A DNA stretch of 64,000 nt from an uncultured Lachnospiraceae bacterium. GTDB taxonomy: Bacteria > Bacillota > Clostridia > Lachnospirales > Lachnospiraceae. Of the stretch, positions 1 to 8,390 are shown one piece after another. A program made the position numbers and the translations under genes. The stretch spans positions 1 to 64,000 of the forward strand of contig CAJUHH010000007.1 in assembly GCA_910585965.1 (NCBI GenBank), in the 5' to 3' direction. Below the pieces are notes generated by a model, which did no database searches, had not been told where the DNA came from, and saw only the letters and a program-made list of their open reading frames with translations. How positions within the stretch are numbered: the first letter of the stretch is position 1; every line of letters begins with the position of its first letter.

Positions 1-35
1 TTCAATTCCGATCACTTCTAAGTAGATTATACACT

Positions 36-65
36 AGAGCTGCTTGATTTTCAAGCGGCTCTTTT
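36..65 (+). terminator. Rho-independent terminator-like hairpin
   Basis: A 10-base stem (36-45 with 53-62, one G-U pair) closes a 7-base loop and is followed by a short T run. It would terminate a plus-strand transcript entering from before the window. The gene it serves is not visible. Confidence 0.5.
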
Positions 66-107
66 AAATTGACAGGGTAAGCTTATTGTCGGAAAATAAT
101 AGGCAGA

Positions 108-1107
108 CTACACCTGCGACCTGGTTCGGATTTGACAACTGTCTTTACTATATCCGAATTCCCATATATAGTTTTTCAATGCCGCTATCTTCTTTATATG
201 TGGATATGGAATGCTGTATACCGGCAGGTCTGCCAATTCCCCCAGTCTGTCCCTGTTACGCCTTTCAGCAGACAGCATCTGCGTTGCAGAACAGATTACT
301 TCTTCCGCTCCGGCTGCCATTGGCACTTCTTTTTTCTGGTAACGTACCAGTTCCAGCATATCTCCTTTATTCTGCCGGTAGATACGCAGCCTTGACATCT
401 TATCCGCACCTGTCCTGATCCAGTCCGCACCGTCTTCGTTGATATATTCTTTCCAATAAATCCTCGTCATAGCTCTCCCTTATAAAGCCAAACACTTCCT
501 GCCATAATTCTTTTGTCCCTTCCGCCCCGGCATAGTCCCCGCCAAAGTAACTGCAGTGTACAAGTCCATGTTTGCTTCCGTCATAATCAACATCTTCATA
601 TACATAGATGAGTCTGGGCATTACCGTATTGGTGCGTGGCTGCTTTATGTCCCCTTTTTTCTCAAGATACTGCAGGGAAACATGGTCCTCGTCTGCATCA
701 ATGTACAGATGCCTTGCCTTCCTTTTTTCTTTCAGCGACTCCAATAACGGAAACTCCAGGGCATGCAGCCTCTTCATGACGATTTCTTTGCTGGCTTCCT
801 GTTCCCCGATACAGGCATTCATACCGCCTTTTCGGTAGCTGCTTTCCACTGCCTCCCCCAGTATCCTTGCCTGGGCATCCTCGGAAATCCGGGCATGCTT
901 TTCAAGTCCCATAATCTGGTCGTAGCTTTCCAGTTCTTCTTCAATCATGAATAGTCCAAGCCTTGTAACCTCTCTGGAAACACCCCTCACCATCTCTGCA
1001 AACTTTGTAAGGTCATCTGTGTAGCGGCTGAATAATTCTGTTAAATTTTTTACCCATTTTTCCTGAAATTGGAAATCTACTTTAACTTTCATCTCTAACA
1101 AATGCAA
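108..1107 (-). pseudogene. Decayed ISLre2-family (UPF0236) transposase
   Basis: The reading frame at 1107-400 carries the N-terminal half of an ISLre2-type transposase, including the YIDADEDHVSLQ catalytic segment. Near 450 the frame shifts: the continuation NEDGADWIRTG lies in the adjacent frame, which runs on to 108. Directly after that motif the sequence jumps to what looks like the family C-terminal part (DKMSRLRIYRQNKG), so roughly 100 or more central residues, including the expected later catalytic residues, are missing. Two lesions, a frameshift and an internal deletion, make activity very unlikely. No matching terminal inverted repeats were identified. It is evidence of past insertion activity at the edge of an AT-rich accessory region. 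The family call rests on recognition of the motifs. Confidence 0.75.
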
Positions 1108-1174
1108 ATAATTTATGGTAAAATTAACTGCATTATGTTAAAATTAGATCATCCAAAATAGAAGGGGAATATAA

Positions 1175-2164
1175 ATGAAAATTTTTATAAGTCATTCTTC
1201 AAAAGATAAGGAATTAGTATTAATGTTTGTTGATTTACTTGTGCAGGGTTTCCATATAGATTATGATGAAATATTTTGTACATCAATGGACAATGCACTA
1301 AGAGTTGGTGAGGATTTTATAAAAAGCATAAAAGAAAATCTTCACGATTCTGAAATTGTACTTTTTCTTATTACACAAAATTATATTAATAGTAAATTTT
1401 GTATTATGGAAATGGGCGCTGCATGGGCATTTAAAGATAATATTTTTCCTATAATCGTACCTCCATTAGATTATAATATCTTAAATGATACTCCCTTGAA
1501 AATAACCCAAAGTATTATATTAAGTGATGCGGAAGATTTGTTTAAAAAACTATATGAGTATAAACTAGTGGAAAAACAAATAATTCCAAGGTTAAATTTT
1601 ATGCAAGAGCATGGCTTGTTTGATAAAATAAAACAATTTACAGAAAATGTTAAAATATACATCAGTAAAAATTACGGTTTTAATTTTAAAGATGCAAATA
1701 TTATTTGTGTTGCTCAAAACGGTGATCCAGATGCAGTACAGCTGGAATTAAATGGTAATTCTCATCAAATCTATTGCAATTTTAAAGCAAATCAATTTTA
1801 CCCTATTCCAAGCAACTTTATTAGTTGTGTTTACCAGTTTGTGCCACATAAAGATTGGAGCAGCATTACACCAAATAGTATATTTTGCTGTGAATGTAGA
1901 AGCATGGATGAATCAATACAGAAAGTGACAATTGAATTTAAGTGTGGAGATAATTTATTTAAATTTTACGAACAAACATTTTTAATAAACAATCATTATA
2001 CTGAGATTAGAATTCCAATATCTTATGATGCAATGCCTCAAAAGCATTTGAAAGATATTTCTGAAATATGTTTTGTTATAAGACCTAATTTTGTAAAGAA
2101 TTTTATTGGAGAAATTGAAATAAGCGAATTAAAATTTCAAGATAACATAATAACCAATACTTAG
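1175..2164 (+). CDS. TIR-domain protein with C-terminal beta-rich domain
   Basis: Residues 1-130 look like a bacterial TIR domain: the first strand is MKIFISHSSKDKE, followed by VLFLITQNYINSKFC and then the MEMGAAWAF helix. Glu79 in that helix is in the position of the catalytic glutamate of NAD-cleaving TIR enzymes. Residues about 170-329 have alternating hydrophobic, aromatic and cysteine-containing strands and read as a beta-sandwich, possibly ligand or glycan binding; I do not recognise the family. A ribosome binding site (GAAGGGG) lies 7 bases before the ATG. The gene is markedly AT-rich compared with the sugar genes further on, consistent with transfer. Bacterial TIR proteins often act in phage defence by depleting NAD, but no dedicated sensor gene is adjacent. 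The defence role is inferred. Confidence 0.75.
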   Translation: MKIFISHSSKDKELVLMFVDLLVQGFHIDYDEIFCTSMDNALRVGEDFIKSIKENLHDSEIVLFLITQNYINSKFCIMEMGAAWAFKDNIFPIIVPPLDYNILNDTPLKITQSIILSDAEDLFKKLYEYKLVEKQIIPRLNFMQEHGLFDKIKQFTENVKIYISKNYGFNFKDANIICVAQNGDPDAVQLELNGNSHQIYCNFKANQFYPIPSNFISCVYQFVPHKDWSSITPNSIFCCECRSMDESIQKVTIEFKCGDNLFKFYEQTFLINNHYTEIRIPISYDAMPQKHLKDISEICFVIRPNFVKNFIGEIEISELKFQDNIITNT

Positions 2165-2180
2165 TTTGTCATACCAAAGA

Positions 2181-2196
2181 AGGGGGTGTCGCAAAA
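2181..2196. repeat. IS1182 left terminal inverted repeat
   Basis: The sequence AGGGGGTGTCGCAAAA pairs with the reverse complement of 4028-4043 (AGGGGCTGTTGCAAAA), with two mismatches. Confidence 0.75.
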
Positions 2197-2323
2197 TCAT
2201 CAAATCAGATGATTGAGCGGCACCCTCGCCCTATGTGCAAAAAGATTCGGAAAGTATCCTTTGTTTTTTGGAACTCCCCCGGATTTTTGGCACACTTTAA
2301 TAATGCTGCCATTTTTCTGGGGC

Positions 2324-3931
2324 TTATGCGGTTTCTTTGATTGAAAAGAAATGACTCCCTATCCGGTCTTTTTGTATCTTGCTATGTAATTTATTGATGT
2401 TATAGCCCATGCACAGCAAAAGGATCTCCAGTTTTACCTTTGTTTTCCCACGCAGCAGAAATCTTTGGAATTCATAGTCGTTTTTCAGAACACCAAATGC
2501 TCCTTCCACCTGAATGGAACGGTTCATCCGGTTCCTGATCCCTGTTTCACTCAGGATGTTACCGTAGGATTCCTGTCTTTTTTCCAGAAAACTTTTAGAA
2601 ACATACAGCCTCTTGTTTCCCCTCGCTTTGGTGCATTTTTCTTTATAGGGACACCCGCTGCAGTCTTCACACTCATATACAGTCACTTCCGATTCATAGC
2701 CGCTCTTACTTTTCTGTATCCTGGTATAAAGCGGGGACAAAAGCTTTCCTGCATGACAGGTGTAAGTATCGGCTTCTTCATCATAACCCATGTTTTCCCG
2801 CCTGCTGATATCCTGTCTGAAGCTGCGTTTTTTCCACTTCTCATAGGTTTGCGGCTTTATATACGGAGTCTGTCCGCACTTTCTCAGGTACGTATATCCT
2901 TCTTCGCTCTCATATCCGGAATCGGCAGTTACGCTCGGATAACGGAATCCAAGGTTTTCTTCCATTGTCTTTAAAAAAGGAACTAACGTCCAGACATCAT
3001 TCCTGTCCTGAAAGATATCAGCTGCCACGATATATTCGCTGTCCACGGCGATCTGTACATTATATCCCGGTTTTAACTGGGCGTTACGCATATGATCATC
3101 CTTCATATGCATGAATGTGGCATCCGGATCTGTCTTGCAGTAATTGTTCCGTCCCTGAAAACTTGCTGTATGCCAGTCATAAACAGTCTGTCGTTCCAGA
3201 AACCTGCGGAACAGTTCCAGATACCGCTGGTTCCTGCTCTTCCTTTTTCCACGTCCATGGACAAAAACAGTTCCGTCTGTCTGGCAGCGTTCTTCCAGAA
3301 ACAGGGATATTTTCCGCAGATCCTGTGTCCTTGTTTCTGTATTGACTGAAAACCCCTGCATATATTCATTGTTCAGAAGCTCTGCTGCCTCCTGTATCTT
3401 CCGGAACATCTTTTCTTCCCACTTCCCAACAGACTTTTTCCACACAAAAGTATACTTGTTGGCACAGGCTTCTAACTTTGTCCCGTCAATGAATACCGTC
3501 TCCTTTGACAGTTCATCTGCCTGTTCCAGTCTTCTTACCATCTGATAGAATAGAGATTCACAGGCATCCGCCAGAAATCCTGTGCGGAAACGGGCAATGG
3601 TGCTGTGGTCCGGTGCTTTCTGTCCGGCTAACAGCCACATAAAGTTGATGTCGCGCCTGCAGGCGGTCTCAATCTTTCTCGAAGAATAGATGTTTTGTGA
3701 ATAAGCATAGGCCAGTATCTTGAACATGGTCTTTGGGTCTACTGCCGGATTTCTGCCTTTGGCAGAGTAAGCCTTGTACAGCAGGCTGTAATCTAATCCC
3801 TCCAGTTCGTGGCTCAGCAGTCGGACAGAATCATCTTCAGGAACCAGACCTTCCAAACTTAATGGCAAAACCAGTTGATAAGGCTCGCCAAATTCGGTAT
3901 AATTTTTATGGTATTTTAATTTACTCGTCAT
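2324..3931 (-). CDS. IS1182-family transposase
   Basis: An intact 535-residue DDE transposase. The N-terminal region (about 1-130) matches the IS1182/IS5-type helical domain, with YAYSQNIYSSRKIE and DHSTIARFRTGF. Candidate catalytic positions are the Asp in VFIDGTKLEA, the Asp in TADSGYESEEG and the Glu in VEGAFGVLKND. A cysteine-rich insert (YECEDCSGCPYKEKC) is typical of this family. It begins about 110 bases inside the right end of the element. The frame is open and full-length, so the element may be active. Confidence 0.9.
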   Translation of the reverse strand: MTSKLKYHKNYTEFGEPYQLVLPLSLEGLVPEDDSVRLLSHELEGLDYSLLYKAYSAKGRNPAVDPKTMFKILAYAYSQNIYSSRKIETACRRDINFMWLLAGQKAPDHSTIARFRTGFLADACESLFYQMVRRLEQADELSKETVFIDGTKLEACANKYTFVWKKSVGKWEEKMFRKIQEAAELLNNEYMQGFSVNTETRTQDLRKISLFLEERCQTDGTVFVHGRGKRKSRNQRYLELFRRFLERQTVYDWHTASFQGRNNYCKTDPDATFMHMKDDHMRNAQLKPGYNVQIAVDSEYIVAADIFQDRNDVWTLVPFLKTMEENLGFRYPSVTADSGYESEEGYTYLRKCGQTPYIKPQTYEKWKKRSFRQDISRRENMGYDEEADTYTCHAGKLLSPLYTRIQKSKSGYESEVTVYECEDCSGCPYKEKCTKARGNKRLYVSKSFLEKRQESYGNILSETGIRNRMNRSIQVEGAFGVLKNDYEFQRFLLRGKTKVKLEILLLCMGYNINKLHSKIQKDRIGSHFFSIKETA

Positions 3932-4027
3932 AACTTATTATACCACGGATGGCAGGTTCTTCGGAGCCTGCTTTTCTGTTTTTAGATACAAAAACGGAGC
4001 TGTTGCTCCGGTAGATTATTCATCTAC

Positions 4028-4043
4028 TTTTGCAACAGCCCCT
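4028..4043. repeat. IS1182 right terminal inverted repeat
   Basis: Partner of the repeat at 2181-2196. Just inside it are two further small hairpins, one with the stem GGAGC/GCTCC near 3997-4010 and one with TAGAT/ATCTA near 4012-4026. Confidence 0.75.
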
Positions 4044-4176
4044 TTTAATAATCTCAATCGACAAGTATCCATTGACCGATACCTGCCTTTCTTTATGGCA
4101 GTATCTGCCCGATCATTTTAACAAGATTTACTCTATTCGCTTCTTATTTGCCTCAAAGTGAACCTTTATAAAAGCA

Positions 4177-5166
4177 TTACTTATTTAACCCAACAGTAGC
4201 CTCAATTCTTCTGTACAACCTATTTTCCAAATCTTTTTCATCTTTCCATACAATTGTTGATTTTTGCGCAATGTCAAAATGAGGCTTCTGGTCGCTATTA
4301 AATACATCCTCATGGCAGCAAATAATTACTTCTTTTCCCAATGCCTCCGCATAGCCAGCTTCATAATAAGCTCCATAATTAGGATATGTAACATCTACCA
4401 CAACAAATTTACTCCTGGAAATTTCAAACAAAATTTCTGGCACGATCTGGTTATTATGTTCCTTTTCATCTATTCGTCTTGGAATATATCCACTCTTAAA
4501 AATAGCTGCTTTAAATGAATCACTAATTGTTTCCGTTTCATTACTAAAAGACATGGCAATAAAACCTTGATTGCTTAATTCCATTTGCTCCATCTCTGAT
4601 GCTTTTTCCCAACCTTTTGCAGAAATTCGATAATTAGATAAATCACGAATTAAATACCCTAATTCGCATAATATATCCAATATTCCATTGATCTCCGTTG
4701 CATACTCGTTCTGCTCTAACCCCTCACAATAAAATAAATGTGTCATTTCAGAATTCGCGCAGATAGCATATCCATAAACAGGATATGCCTGGCTAAGATT
4801 ATATAAAGCCTTTTTCATTTTATCCATAAAAGATTTTGGATAACTTTTCATCAATTCTGCAACATTAACCTTCTGGAAATCATCCTGGTTCTTACCGACT
4901 GATTTTTCTTCGCAGAAAAAGTAATATTTATAATTATGCCCGTTTTTATTTATAAAAGGTGCATTTTTCATTTGTAAGTATATTTGATGAAATCTTTTTA
5001 TTACTTCTTTTTGTTCCCCATACCAGACACTTGGATGTATGATACATCGAAATCCTTTTTCACACTGTAAATGAAAACCTTCCGACCCTATCCAGGCACC
5101 TTCTGTAATAGGACTTCTTTTGCAATCTTTTCCTCCACATAAAGGACATTTATCAGTTAATTCCAT
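4177..5166 (-). CDS. Zinc-finger plus nucleoside 2-deoxyribosyltransferase-like protein
   Basis: The N-terminus has a likely zinc-binding element (CPLCGGKDC, followed by Cys34 and Cys41). A central segment of about 130 residues is unrecognised. From about residue 199 a Rossmann-like domain related to nucleoside 2-deoxyribosyltransferases begins: GFIAMSFS, then FVVVDVTYPNYGAYYEAGYA. The E in YEAGYAEALGK aligns with the family's catalytic glutamate. Domains of this fold also occur as nucleotide sensors or effectors in defence systems, so housekeeping nucleoside salvage is not the only possibility. It stands alone on the minus strand, convergent to the TIR gene with only the IS between them. AT-rich composition fits the island. 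The defence role is inference. Confidence 0.65.
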   Translation of the reverse strand: MELTDKCPLCGGKDCKRSPITEGAWIGSEGFHLQCEKGFRCIIHPSVWYGEQKEVIKRFHQIYLQMKNAPFINKNGHNYKYYFFCEEKSVGKNQDDFQKVNVAELMKSYPKSFMDKMKKALYNLSQAYPVYGYAICANSEMTHLFYCEGLEQNEYATEINGILDILCELGYLIRDLSNYRISAKGWEKASEMEQMELSNQGFIAMSFSNETETISDSFKAAIFKSGYIPRRIDEKEHNNQIVPEILFEISRSKFVVVDVTYPNYGAYYEAGYAEALGKEVIICCHEDVFNSDQKPHFDIAQKSTIVWKDEKDLENRLYRRIEATVGLNK

Positions 5167-5264
5167 AATGCACCCCCATAACTTAATATGGAATTATTTT
5201 ATCATAGAAACATTGAGCATTAAACTATAAACAATATTTTCTGAATATAAATCAAATGACATAA

Positions 5265-5307
5265 TAAAAAAGGCGCATGATATTGATTTTCTCTCTACCA
5301 TACGCCT
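5265..5307 (-). terminator. Terminator after the SMI1/KNR4 gene
   Basis: On the minus strand a 9-base stem (5299-5307 with 5271-5279, one G-U pair) is followed by six Ts. It lies about 90 bases downstream of the SMI1/KNR4-type gene. Confidence 0.65.
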
Positions 5308-5398
5308 AAAGTTACTGTTACTGAATATCAAGCGCCGGAAAGGCCCGACTAGCTTTGCTATTTCCCCGATAAACTCTGAATTTATTATATTCTAACAT

Positions 5399-6073
5399 TC
5401 AAAAAATTTTCTTCATTTTTTTCTGTATTTCCTTGAGTTCATTAAGTTTTTGTTTAAGTTTGTTTTCTTCAAGACCATCAAGCCAACTTTGATAAAATTC
5501 ATCAAAACTGCCTGCTACCAAATAAAATCCCCCCTCATTGTCTGTATCAAAAATCATTCCTCGAAATTCACCTGTCACAACAATTCCATAATCCCATTGG
5601 CAGCCGTGTGTACCTAAAACAAGAAATCCCTTTGTGTCACAAAGGTTTTCATCATCATCTGGAGATTCTAATACAAAAAAATTATCTGGAGATTTTTCGT
5701 AAGATTCTTTTGTAAATCCAAAATGCTCAATCTCATCTAATAACATTTTTCGAGGACAAAACGGTTGTGAAAGACTTTTTCGATAAGACTCATAGAAACG
5801 CTCCACTCTCAGGCTGCTTGCCTTTTGTGTAAATTTAGAAAAGGGTATCAAGCCATAATCTACACAAGCGCCCCCATCACCTATTTCGGTAATAAAGCGA
5901 AAATAATCTTTAGGTAATGTAAACCCATACGCATCTTCAATATCGTATACATATTTGTTGGAAATGGCAGAATTTAATTTGTACTTATGGGTATCCGAAC
6001 CGAAAAGTTCAAAATATTTATCAGTAACCGCAGCCTTTCCCAGCATCTTAAAGACATTCTCTTTTTGCAACAT
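5399..6073 (-). CDS. SMI1/KNR4 (SUKH) family protein
   Basis: A 224-residue protein with SUKH-superfamily features: an early helix, the YGFTLPKDYFRFITEIGDGG segment at about 49-68, a later segment with FLVLGTHGCQWDYGIVV, and a final FDEFYQSWLDGLEEN helix. In bacteria SUKH proteins are mostly immunity proteins that neutralise polymorphic toxins in contact-dependent competition. The C-terminus is a lysine-rich helix. No intact toxin gene is adjacent; a short relic frame just upstream (about 6128-6200) could be the end of a lost one. The gene is AT-rich like its neighbours. Confidence 0.75.
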   Translation of the reverse strand: MLQKENVFKMLGKAAVTDKYFELFGSDTHKYKLNSAISNKYVYDIEDAYGFTLPKDYFRFITEIGDGGACVDYGLIPFSKFTQKASSLRVERFYESYRKSLSQPFCPRKMLLDEIEHFGFTKESYEKSPDNFFVLESPDDDENLCDTKGFLVLGTHGCQWDYGIVVTGEFRGMIFDTDNEGGFYLVAGSFDEFYQSWLDGLEENKLKQKLNELKEIQKKMKKIF

Positions 6074-6197
6074 AGTCTAATCTCTCTCTATTCGTTCCGT
6101 CTTTTGTGTTCTTCTTTTCAATCCCTGTCAGATGCCTGCCTTGTATAGCCCCTTGTAAACTGTACTTTTTTTACCAAAATCTTTTTGTATGCCTCCC

Positions 6198-6572
6198 TTA
6201 AAACTCCACTGGCTTATACTCACCCATGTCAGGAATAAACATATTATCATAAAAATCAAGGAAAATACGGTAGCACTCTTCTTCCGAACACATTTTATAA
6301 TACAGATGCGTCCCATTTTCTTCAATACCCAGCTCAACCTCAATCTCTCCATCGTGAGTACAAGCTTGAACAAAACGCACTTTATTTTGTGCTTTTGGCG
6401 CCGATAAAACCACAAACTGATCCGAAGTGACAAACATATCTGCTAAATACTCCTCAATATCAATATCTCTGAAATCCGTAATTTCATTCTCTTGGTTCCT
6501 CAATATAAACCCTTGATGAAATTCTGCTGTTTTAAAGATTACTTTTTTTCCTTTCTTAAAAGGCAGTTTCAT
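6198..6572 (-). CDS. Hypothetical protein, possible immunity protein
   Basis: A 124-residue acidic protein preceded by a good GGGAGG site 6 bases before the ATG. It begins with a basic stretch (KLPFKKGKKVIFKT) and continues with mixed alpha/beta sequence ending FYDNMFIPDMGEYKPVEF. No signal peptide or membrane segment is visible. I do not recognise the family. Size, acidity and its position beside a SUKH-type gene fit an orphan immunity protein, but this is only contextual. Confidence 0.55.
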   Translation of the reverse strand: MKLPFKKGKKVIFKTAEFHQGFILRNQENEITDFRDIDIEEYLADMFVTSDQFVVLSAPKAQNKVRFVQACTHDGEIEVELGIEENGTHLYYKMCSEEECYRIFLDFYDNMFIPDMGEYKPVEF

Positions 6573-6595
6573 GATATACCTCCCATCTTTTGAAA

Positions 6596-6970
6596 TTATT
6601 TCTTTATTGCCCGTGTAGCCAAAAATGAAGGAATATTATATTCATGCAGTTTTCCTTCGCCATTGGTATCCTCGTATAGATCGGTAAGAACAAAACCAGC
6701 TTCTATTTGCCCCCTATCTGTTCTTCCAGTGTATGAGAAAATTGTATGCCCCAATTATTTTTTATGGAATCTTCATACTGTTTTGGATTCTTTAAAGGAT
6801 GAAAGGGCAATTTCTCTTTCACGCCCGCATTGCTCACTGGAATAATCCAGCACGGTGCATTCTGCACCAAGAGCAGAAAAAATTGGAATCTGCTGTCCGC
6901 CGCCGCTTGCCAGCCGTTTTCGCACCATGAATCTATAGTTTTTGCATTCATATCCTGATAATTCATCCAT
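6596..6970 (-). pseudogene. Collapsed class I SAM-dependent methyltransferase gene
   Basis: Pieces of a methyltransferase lie in order but in different frames. An N-terminal piece (MNYQDMNAKTIDSWCENGW) is followed directly by the glycine-rich SAM-binding motif (LASGGGQQIPIFSALGAE), with the intervening residues missing. A jump then leads to LPFHPLKNPKQYEDSIKN, and after one more frame change the C-terminal end (IEAGFVLTDLYEDTNGEG) reads to a stop at 6596. Only about 125 codons remain of an expected length near 240-250. At least two internal deletions and two frame changes are needed to explain it. It is non-functional but clearly traceable. Confidence 0.75.
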
Positions 6971-6979
6971 CCGCCCTCT

Positions 6980-7399
6980 CTATCCCTGCTTTCTATTGGG
7001 TTTCCTTTTTATTCCCAATAATCGAATAAAATCATCAAACAAAGAAGTATCTCTCAGTTCAAACATCATCCATTTCCCATCATGGTAGGTTTGCGCTTCA
7101 TCATAAATCTTTTGGACTTCCTTCGAGTAATTTTCTCTGTCTTTTTCAAATTTTAAACGCTCCTCTTTTCCTAAAATAACCATAAATCCCACGCAATTTT
7201 CTCTTGCATATAATGCACATAAAGTTTTACCGCCCCGACGGTATTTATATTCATATACCCATGCTTTCCCGCCTTTATTCCATAAGCAGTCCATATCATA
7301 TTTTTCATCAATTAAAGCACATAATTTATTCCATATCTCATATAAAGATTTTCCAACTAATGTTGTCATTTTCTCTGCGTCGGGTATTATATCAAGCAT
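6980..7399 (-). CDS. DUF3788-family protein
   Basis: A 139-residue protein resembling the DUF3788 family: an N-terminal helix (GKSLYEIWNKLCALIDEKYDMD), a central WNKGGKAWVYEYKYRRGGK strand pair, CALYARENCVGFMVILGKEE, and a C-terminal YHDGKWMMFEL segment. Members are small cytoplasmic proteins of unknown function, common in Clostridia. It is a single gene on the minus strand immediately upstream of the methyltransferase relic. Confidence 0.7.
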   Translation of the reverse strand: MLDIIPDAEKMTTLVGKSLYEIWNKLCALIDEKYDMDCLWNKGGKAWVYEYKYRRGGKTLCALYARENCVGFMVILGKEERLKFEKDRENYSKEVQKIYDEAQTYHDGKWMMFELRDTSLFDDFIRLLGIKRKPNRKQG

Positions 7400-7512
7400 A
7401 AGTCAGCCTCCTCTATAACTTTCAATTAATCTTTTCTTACTTTTTATATTCCAATAATATATGAAGATACATGCCGCTTCTTTTAATTGCCAAAGCGGTT
7501 TCCACTCAATCT

Positions 7513-7542
7513 AAAAAACCAGCCCTCTATCCTGGGACTGGC
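7513..7542 (-). terminator. Terminator after the small conserved gene
   Basis: On the minus strand the stem CCAGTCCC/GGGCTGG is followed by TTTTTT. It lies 35 bases downstream of the 73-residue gene that ends at 7577. Confidence 0.6.
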
Positions 7543-7576
7543 TTTGCTTTTTATTATATCAGGCTCCATATCTAAT

Positions 7577-7798
7577 CTACTTAAACATCCCCTTTAAAAC
7601 ATCCGCTGTTTTAGATACACCGTCTATAGTCAGCTTTGCCTTTACCCCATCAATGATTTTCATAATAACATCATCCGGCAAGTCAATACCGATTATTTTT
7701 TCTATTGCCTTTACAGGCTCCTTTTCAAACTGCTCTTTCATATTCGGATTCTTAGAAACTTCCTCTACGATCTTGCTAATTTGCCCTTTGATATCCAT
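7577..7798 (-). CDS. Small conserved protein of unknown function
   Basis: A 73-residue, mostly helical protein (MDIKGQISKIVEEVSKNPNM at its start). The frame could begin five codons earlier at 7813, but a GGAGG site lies within those codons, 8 bases before the ATG at 7798, which favours the later start. The segment EKIIGIDLPDDVIMKIIDG followed by a C-terminal helix resembles small leader- or carrier-like proteins found in Clostridia. No function can be assigned. It is followed by its own terminator, so it is expressed as a single-gene unit. Confidence 0.6.
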   Translation of the reverse strand: MDIKGQISKIVEEVSKNPNMKEQFEKEPVKAIEKIIGIDLPDDVIMKIIDGVKAKLTIDGVSKTADVLKGMFK

Positions 7799-7902
7799 CG
7801 TTTGTTCCTCCATAATCTCTTTGTCTGTATTACGGCTTTATTGTATAATACATTTTTAAAGAGTTCAAGCCCCATTTCTTCGTCTGGCCGATACGCTCTC
7901 CT

Positions 7903-8289
7903 TCACTGCCGATTCTGATTTTCCTGTTGCATAGGTGTTCCTACTTCAATCAGATTACCGTCCAAATCATAAAAGCGAACCACTTTTTGCCCCCAGCTAT
8001 GCACCATAAGCCGATTCACATATTGAATGGAGGGATATAAGTTTTCCAGTTTTTCGATAAATTTTTCAATATTCTGTTCTTCAAAATATAATTCACAGGA
8101 GTTGCTTTCTGGAATAATATCTTTTTCCAGAAATTCCTTCCATATTTTTTCGTCCTGAAGCACAAGGCCTTCCGTTAAAATCATATTCCCATTATTATCA
8201 AGAACCATATCAAGGCCAAACAGATCATGATAAAATTGTTTTGCTTTTTCTATGTCTTTCACAACGATCAAAATATTCTTTAATTTCAT
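7903..8289 (-). CDS. VOC-family (glyoxalase-like) protein
   Basis: A 128-residue vicinal-oxygen-chelate protein. The two beta-alpha-beta-beta-beta modules are visible: KNILIVVKDIEKAKQFYHDL with GLDMVLDNNG, then SNSCELYFEEQNIEKFIEKL with VVRFYDLDGNLIEVG. Candidate metal ligands are the conserved Glu in the last strand and an acidic residue in the CELYFEE strand. I prefer the ATG at 8289, which has AGGGG 9 bases upstream, over the earlier ATG at 8361. VOC proteins include glyoxalases, fosfomycin and bleomycin resistance proteins and dioxygenases; this one cannot be placed further. Confidence 0.75.
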   Translation of the reverse strand: MKLKNILIVVKDIEKAKQFYHDLFGLDMVLDNNGNMILTEGLVLQDEKIWKEFLEKDIIPESNSCELYFEEQNIEKFIEKLENLYPSIQYVNRLMVHSWGQKVVRFYDLDGNLIEVGTPMQQENQNRQ

Positions 8290-8390
8290 TCGCTTTATCC
8301 CCTGCCATCGCAAATAATGCTTTACTTTTTTATCAAAATCAGAAATAATAGAGTTAATCATTAAAAAAGCAAAGAAATGGAAGTATTCTT

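Larger units (their letters stand above)
2180..4044. mobile_element. IS1182-family insertion sequence
   Basis: A complete element of about 1.86 kb, with imperfect terminal inverted repeats at 2181-2196 and 4028-4043 (14 of 16 positions match). Each end also contains small hairpins: a stem-loop nested inside the left repeat region (2183-2235) and two stem-loops at 3995-4028. It carries a single transposase gene. It sits between the convergent TIR gene and the deoxyribosyltransferase-like gene and breaks neither. No clear target duplication is visible. Confidence 0.8.

Noticed and set aside
2165..2320. Hairpin with GGGTGTCGC and GCGGCACCC as a terminator of the TIR gene
   Set aside because: It is formed by the IS left end, and no T tract follows on the plus strand. 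It was probably brought by the element, although it may reduce read-through.
6128..6433. A 101-codon minus-strand frame overlapping the 124-residue gene
   Set aside because: Most of it is the shadow frame of the gene at 6198-6572, which has a far better ribosome site. Only its last part might be a relic of another gene.
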